DNA from: Pedosphaera sp.
Lineage (GTDB): Bacteria > Verrucomicrobiota > Verrucomicrobiia > Limisphaerales > UBA9464
Length of the DNA: 7,416 nucleotides
Assembly: GCA_009695405.1 (NCBI GenBank)
Contig: SIAZ01000179.1
Location: 1 to 7,416 of the forward strand
Reading direction: 5' to 3'
Position 1 is the stretch's first letter, and each line of letters opens with the position of its first letter. Of the stretch, positions 6,478 to 7,416 are shown one piece after another. Both the position numbers and the translations under genes were made by a program. The notes below the pieces were generated by a model that worked only from the letters and a program-made list of their open reading frames with translations, was not told the origin of the DNA and searched no databases.

Positions 6478-7251
6478 ATGCTCGCCCGCCGTATTATTCC
6501 TTGCTTGGATGTTCATGACGGCAAAGTGACTCGTGGAGTGCAGTTTGGTCGCGCTGAAAATGGGGAACTCCGTTGCGTAGGTGATCCAGTCGAACTCGCT
6601 ATTCGGTACAATGAGCAGGGGGCCGATGAAATGGTCTTCTTTGATATCACCGCAAGTGCCCACGGTCGGCAGTCGATGATTGAGGTTATTGAACGTGCTG
6701 CCGATCAGTGCTTCATGCCTCTCACGGTAGGAGGTGGGATTCGGACATTGGAAGATATGGGGCAAATGCTACGTGCTGGGGCCGATAAGGTGAGTATCAA
6801 TTCCAGCGCGGTAACTGATCCGGATCTAATCCGTTCGGGTGCCGAAAAATACGGAAGTCAGTGTATTGTCGTCTCCATCGACACTAAACGGACTGCGCCT
6901 GGAAAATGGGAGGTATTTACCGCTGGGGGGCGTAAACCAACCGGATTGCAGGCTCTGGATTGGGCCGTCCATGCCTGCAAACTTGGGGCCGGCGAAATTG
7001 TTCTTAATTCAATCGATGCCGACGGCACAAAGGCCGGTTTTGATTTAGATATCACCCGCCAAATTGCCGATGCGGTAGGTGTCCCAGTGGTGGCCAGCGG
7101 CGGGGCAGGGACATTAGACCATCTTGCCGAGGTTCTTCTTGGAGGCCACGCGGACGCTGTCCTAGCGGCGAGCATTTTCCACTTTGGTACTTACACCGTG
7201 CAACAGGCTAAGCAGTATTTGCAGGCACTTGGAATCCCTGTCCGACTCTAG
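6478..7251 (+). CDS. hisF: Imidazole glycerol phosphate synthase, cyclase subunit
   Basis: A 257-residue (beta-alpha)8 barrel, the synthase half of the HisF-HisH complex. It converts PRFAR and HisH-derived ammonia to imidazole glycerol phosphate and AICAR, linking histidine and purine synthesis. The catalytic acids are present: D11 in IIPCLDV, and D135 in VVSIDTKR, which aligns with T. maritima D130. Phosphate-binding loops VGGGIRTLED (84-93) and VVASGGAGTLDH near the C-terminal end, the ADKVSINSSAV strand (102-112), SIDADGTKAGFD and AASIFHFG are all intact. Length is typical. The ATG at 6478 gives the standard MLARRIIPCLD opening, so it is secure although there is no Shine-Dalgarno match upstream. 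hisH, hisA and other his genes are absent here. It lies downstream of the winged-helix gene on the same strand, and an IS3-family end begins just after its stop. Confidence 0.97.
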   Translation: MLARRIIPCLDVHDGKVTRGVQFGRAENGELRCVGDPVELAIRYNEQGADEMVFFDITASAHGRQSMIEVIERAADQCFMPLTVGGGIRTLEDMGQMLRAGADKVSINSSAVTDPDLIRSGAEKYGSQCIVVSIDTKRTAPGKWEVFTAGGRKPTGLQALDWAVHACKLGAGEIVLNSIDADGTKAGFDLDITRQIADAVGVPVVASGGAGTLDHLAEVLLGGHADAVLAASIFHFGTYTVQQAKQYLQALGIPVRL

Positions 7252-7266
7252 TTCACAGTTTTAGCG

Positions 7267-7299
7267 TGATGGGCCTGCTTCGATAAAACGGACAGAGAA
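7267..7299. repeat. Probable terminal inverted repeat of an IS3-family element
   Basis: Between the hisF stop and the transposase stop is a stretch beginning TGATGGGCCTGCTTCG and continuing into AAAACGGACAGAG. It has the look of IS3-family ends: a TG start, a pyrimidine/purine block, then a GGACAG-type motif, 15-50 bp outside the transposase stop. The exact outer edge may be 7267 or 7270. The partner repeat lies beyond the right edge, so the match cannot be confirmed here, and the extent is approximate. Confidence 0.5.
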
Positions 7300-7313
7300 A
7301 AGGGAGTTATTGG

Positions 7314-7416
7314 TTAGTTATTTTTGAGTTCGAACTGAGCGGGTGAAAGGCCTCGGAGGGAGGTGTGACGGCGCTGGCGGTTATAGAAGATTTCAATGTA
7401 GTCGAAGATTTCGGAT
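7314..7416 (-). mobile_element. IS3-family transposase (OrfB), C-terminal fragment at right edge
   Basis: Read on the minus strand, the last 103 bases encode 33 residues and a TAA stop (7316-7314). Signature blocks are SEIFDYIEIFYNRQRRH, then TSLRGLSPAQFE, the hallmark C-terminus of IS3-family OrfB integrases (rve superfamily, DDE). The catalytic D, D and E residues lie upstream, outside the window, so completeness cannot be judged. Transcription runs toward hisF, so element and hisF are convergent. The IS3 family usually has two frames, OrfA and OrfB, joined by programmed -1 frameshifting; OrfA would also be beyond the edge. Confidence 0.9.

Overview
The window is a roughly 50% GC stretch of a bacterial chromosome. 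It carries seven supportable protein genes and two partial, mobility-linked sequences at its edges. The gene content suggests a Gram-negative heterotroph that makes its own leucine, histidine and biotin: there is an MsbA-like ABC exporter, a LeuC resembling the cyanobacterial/plant type, and single unclustered biosynthetic genes. A member of the Verrucomicrobiota (Opitutales-like) or a related PVC lineage would fit. That placement is an impression from gene style, not something the sequence proves.

Layout. Positions 1-389 (minus) hold the N-terminal part of an Rpn/YadD-like PD-(D/E)XK nuclease-family protein that runs off the left edge. Positions 390-783 are a non-coding divergent spacer with a perfect 16-bp palindrome. 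Positions 784-2601 (plus) encode a fused TMD-NBD ABC exporter. After a 256-bp gap, 2858-3646 (plus) encodes a class I SAM-dependent methyltransferase with a TTG start. Converging on it are leuC (3662-5035, minus) and, upstream of leuC on the same strand, bioD (5113-5796, minus). Divergent from bioD is a small gene (5954-6421, plus) for a coiled-coil plus winged-helix protein. hisF follows (6478-7251, plus). About 15-20 bp after hisF an IS3-family element begins, and its transposase C-terminus (7314-7416, minus) is cut by the right edge.

How the genes relate. leuC and bioD are the only clear co-directional metabolic pair (77-bp gap), and they belong to different pathways. The usual partners (leuD; bioA, bioF and bioB; hisH and hisA) are absent, so amino-acid and vitamin genes look scattered in this genome. 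The exporter and the methyltransferase may be co-transcribed, but nothing shows a shared function. No start codon in the window has a strong Shine-Dalgarno sequence. I found no RNA gene, CRISPR array or convincing intrinsic terminator, and no clear undescribed multi-gene system. The least-explained items are the coiled-coil/winged-helix protein, the palindrome, and the altered nucleotide-binding region of BioD.
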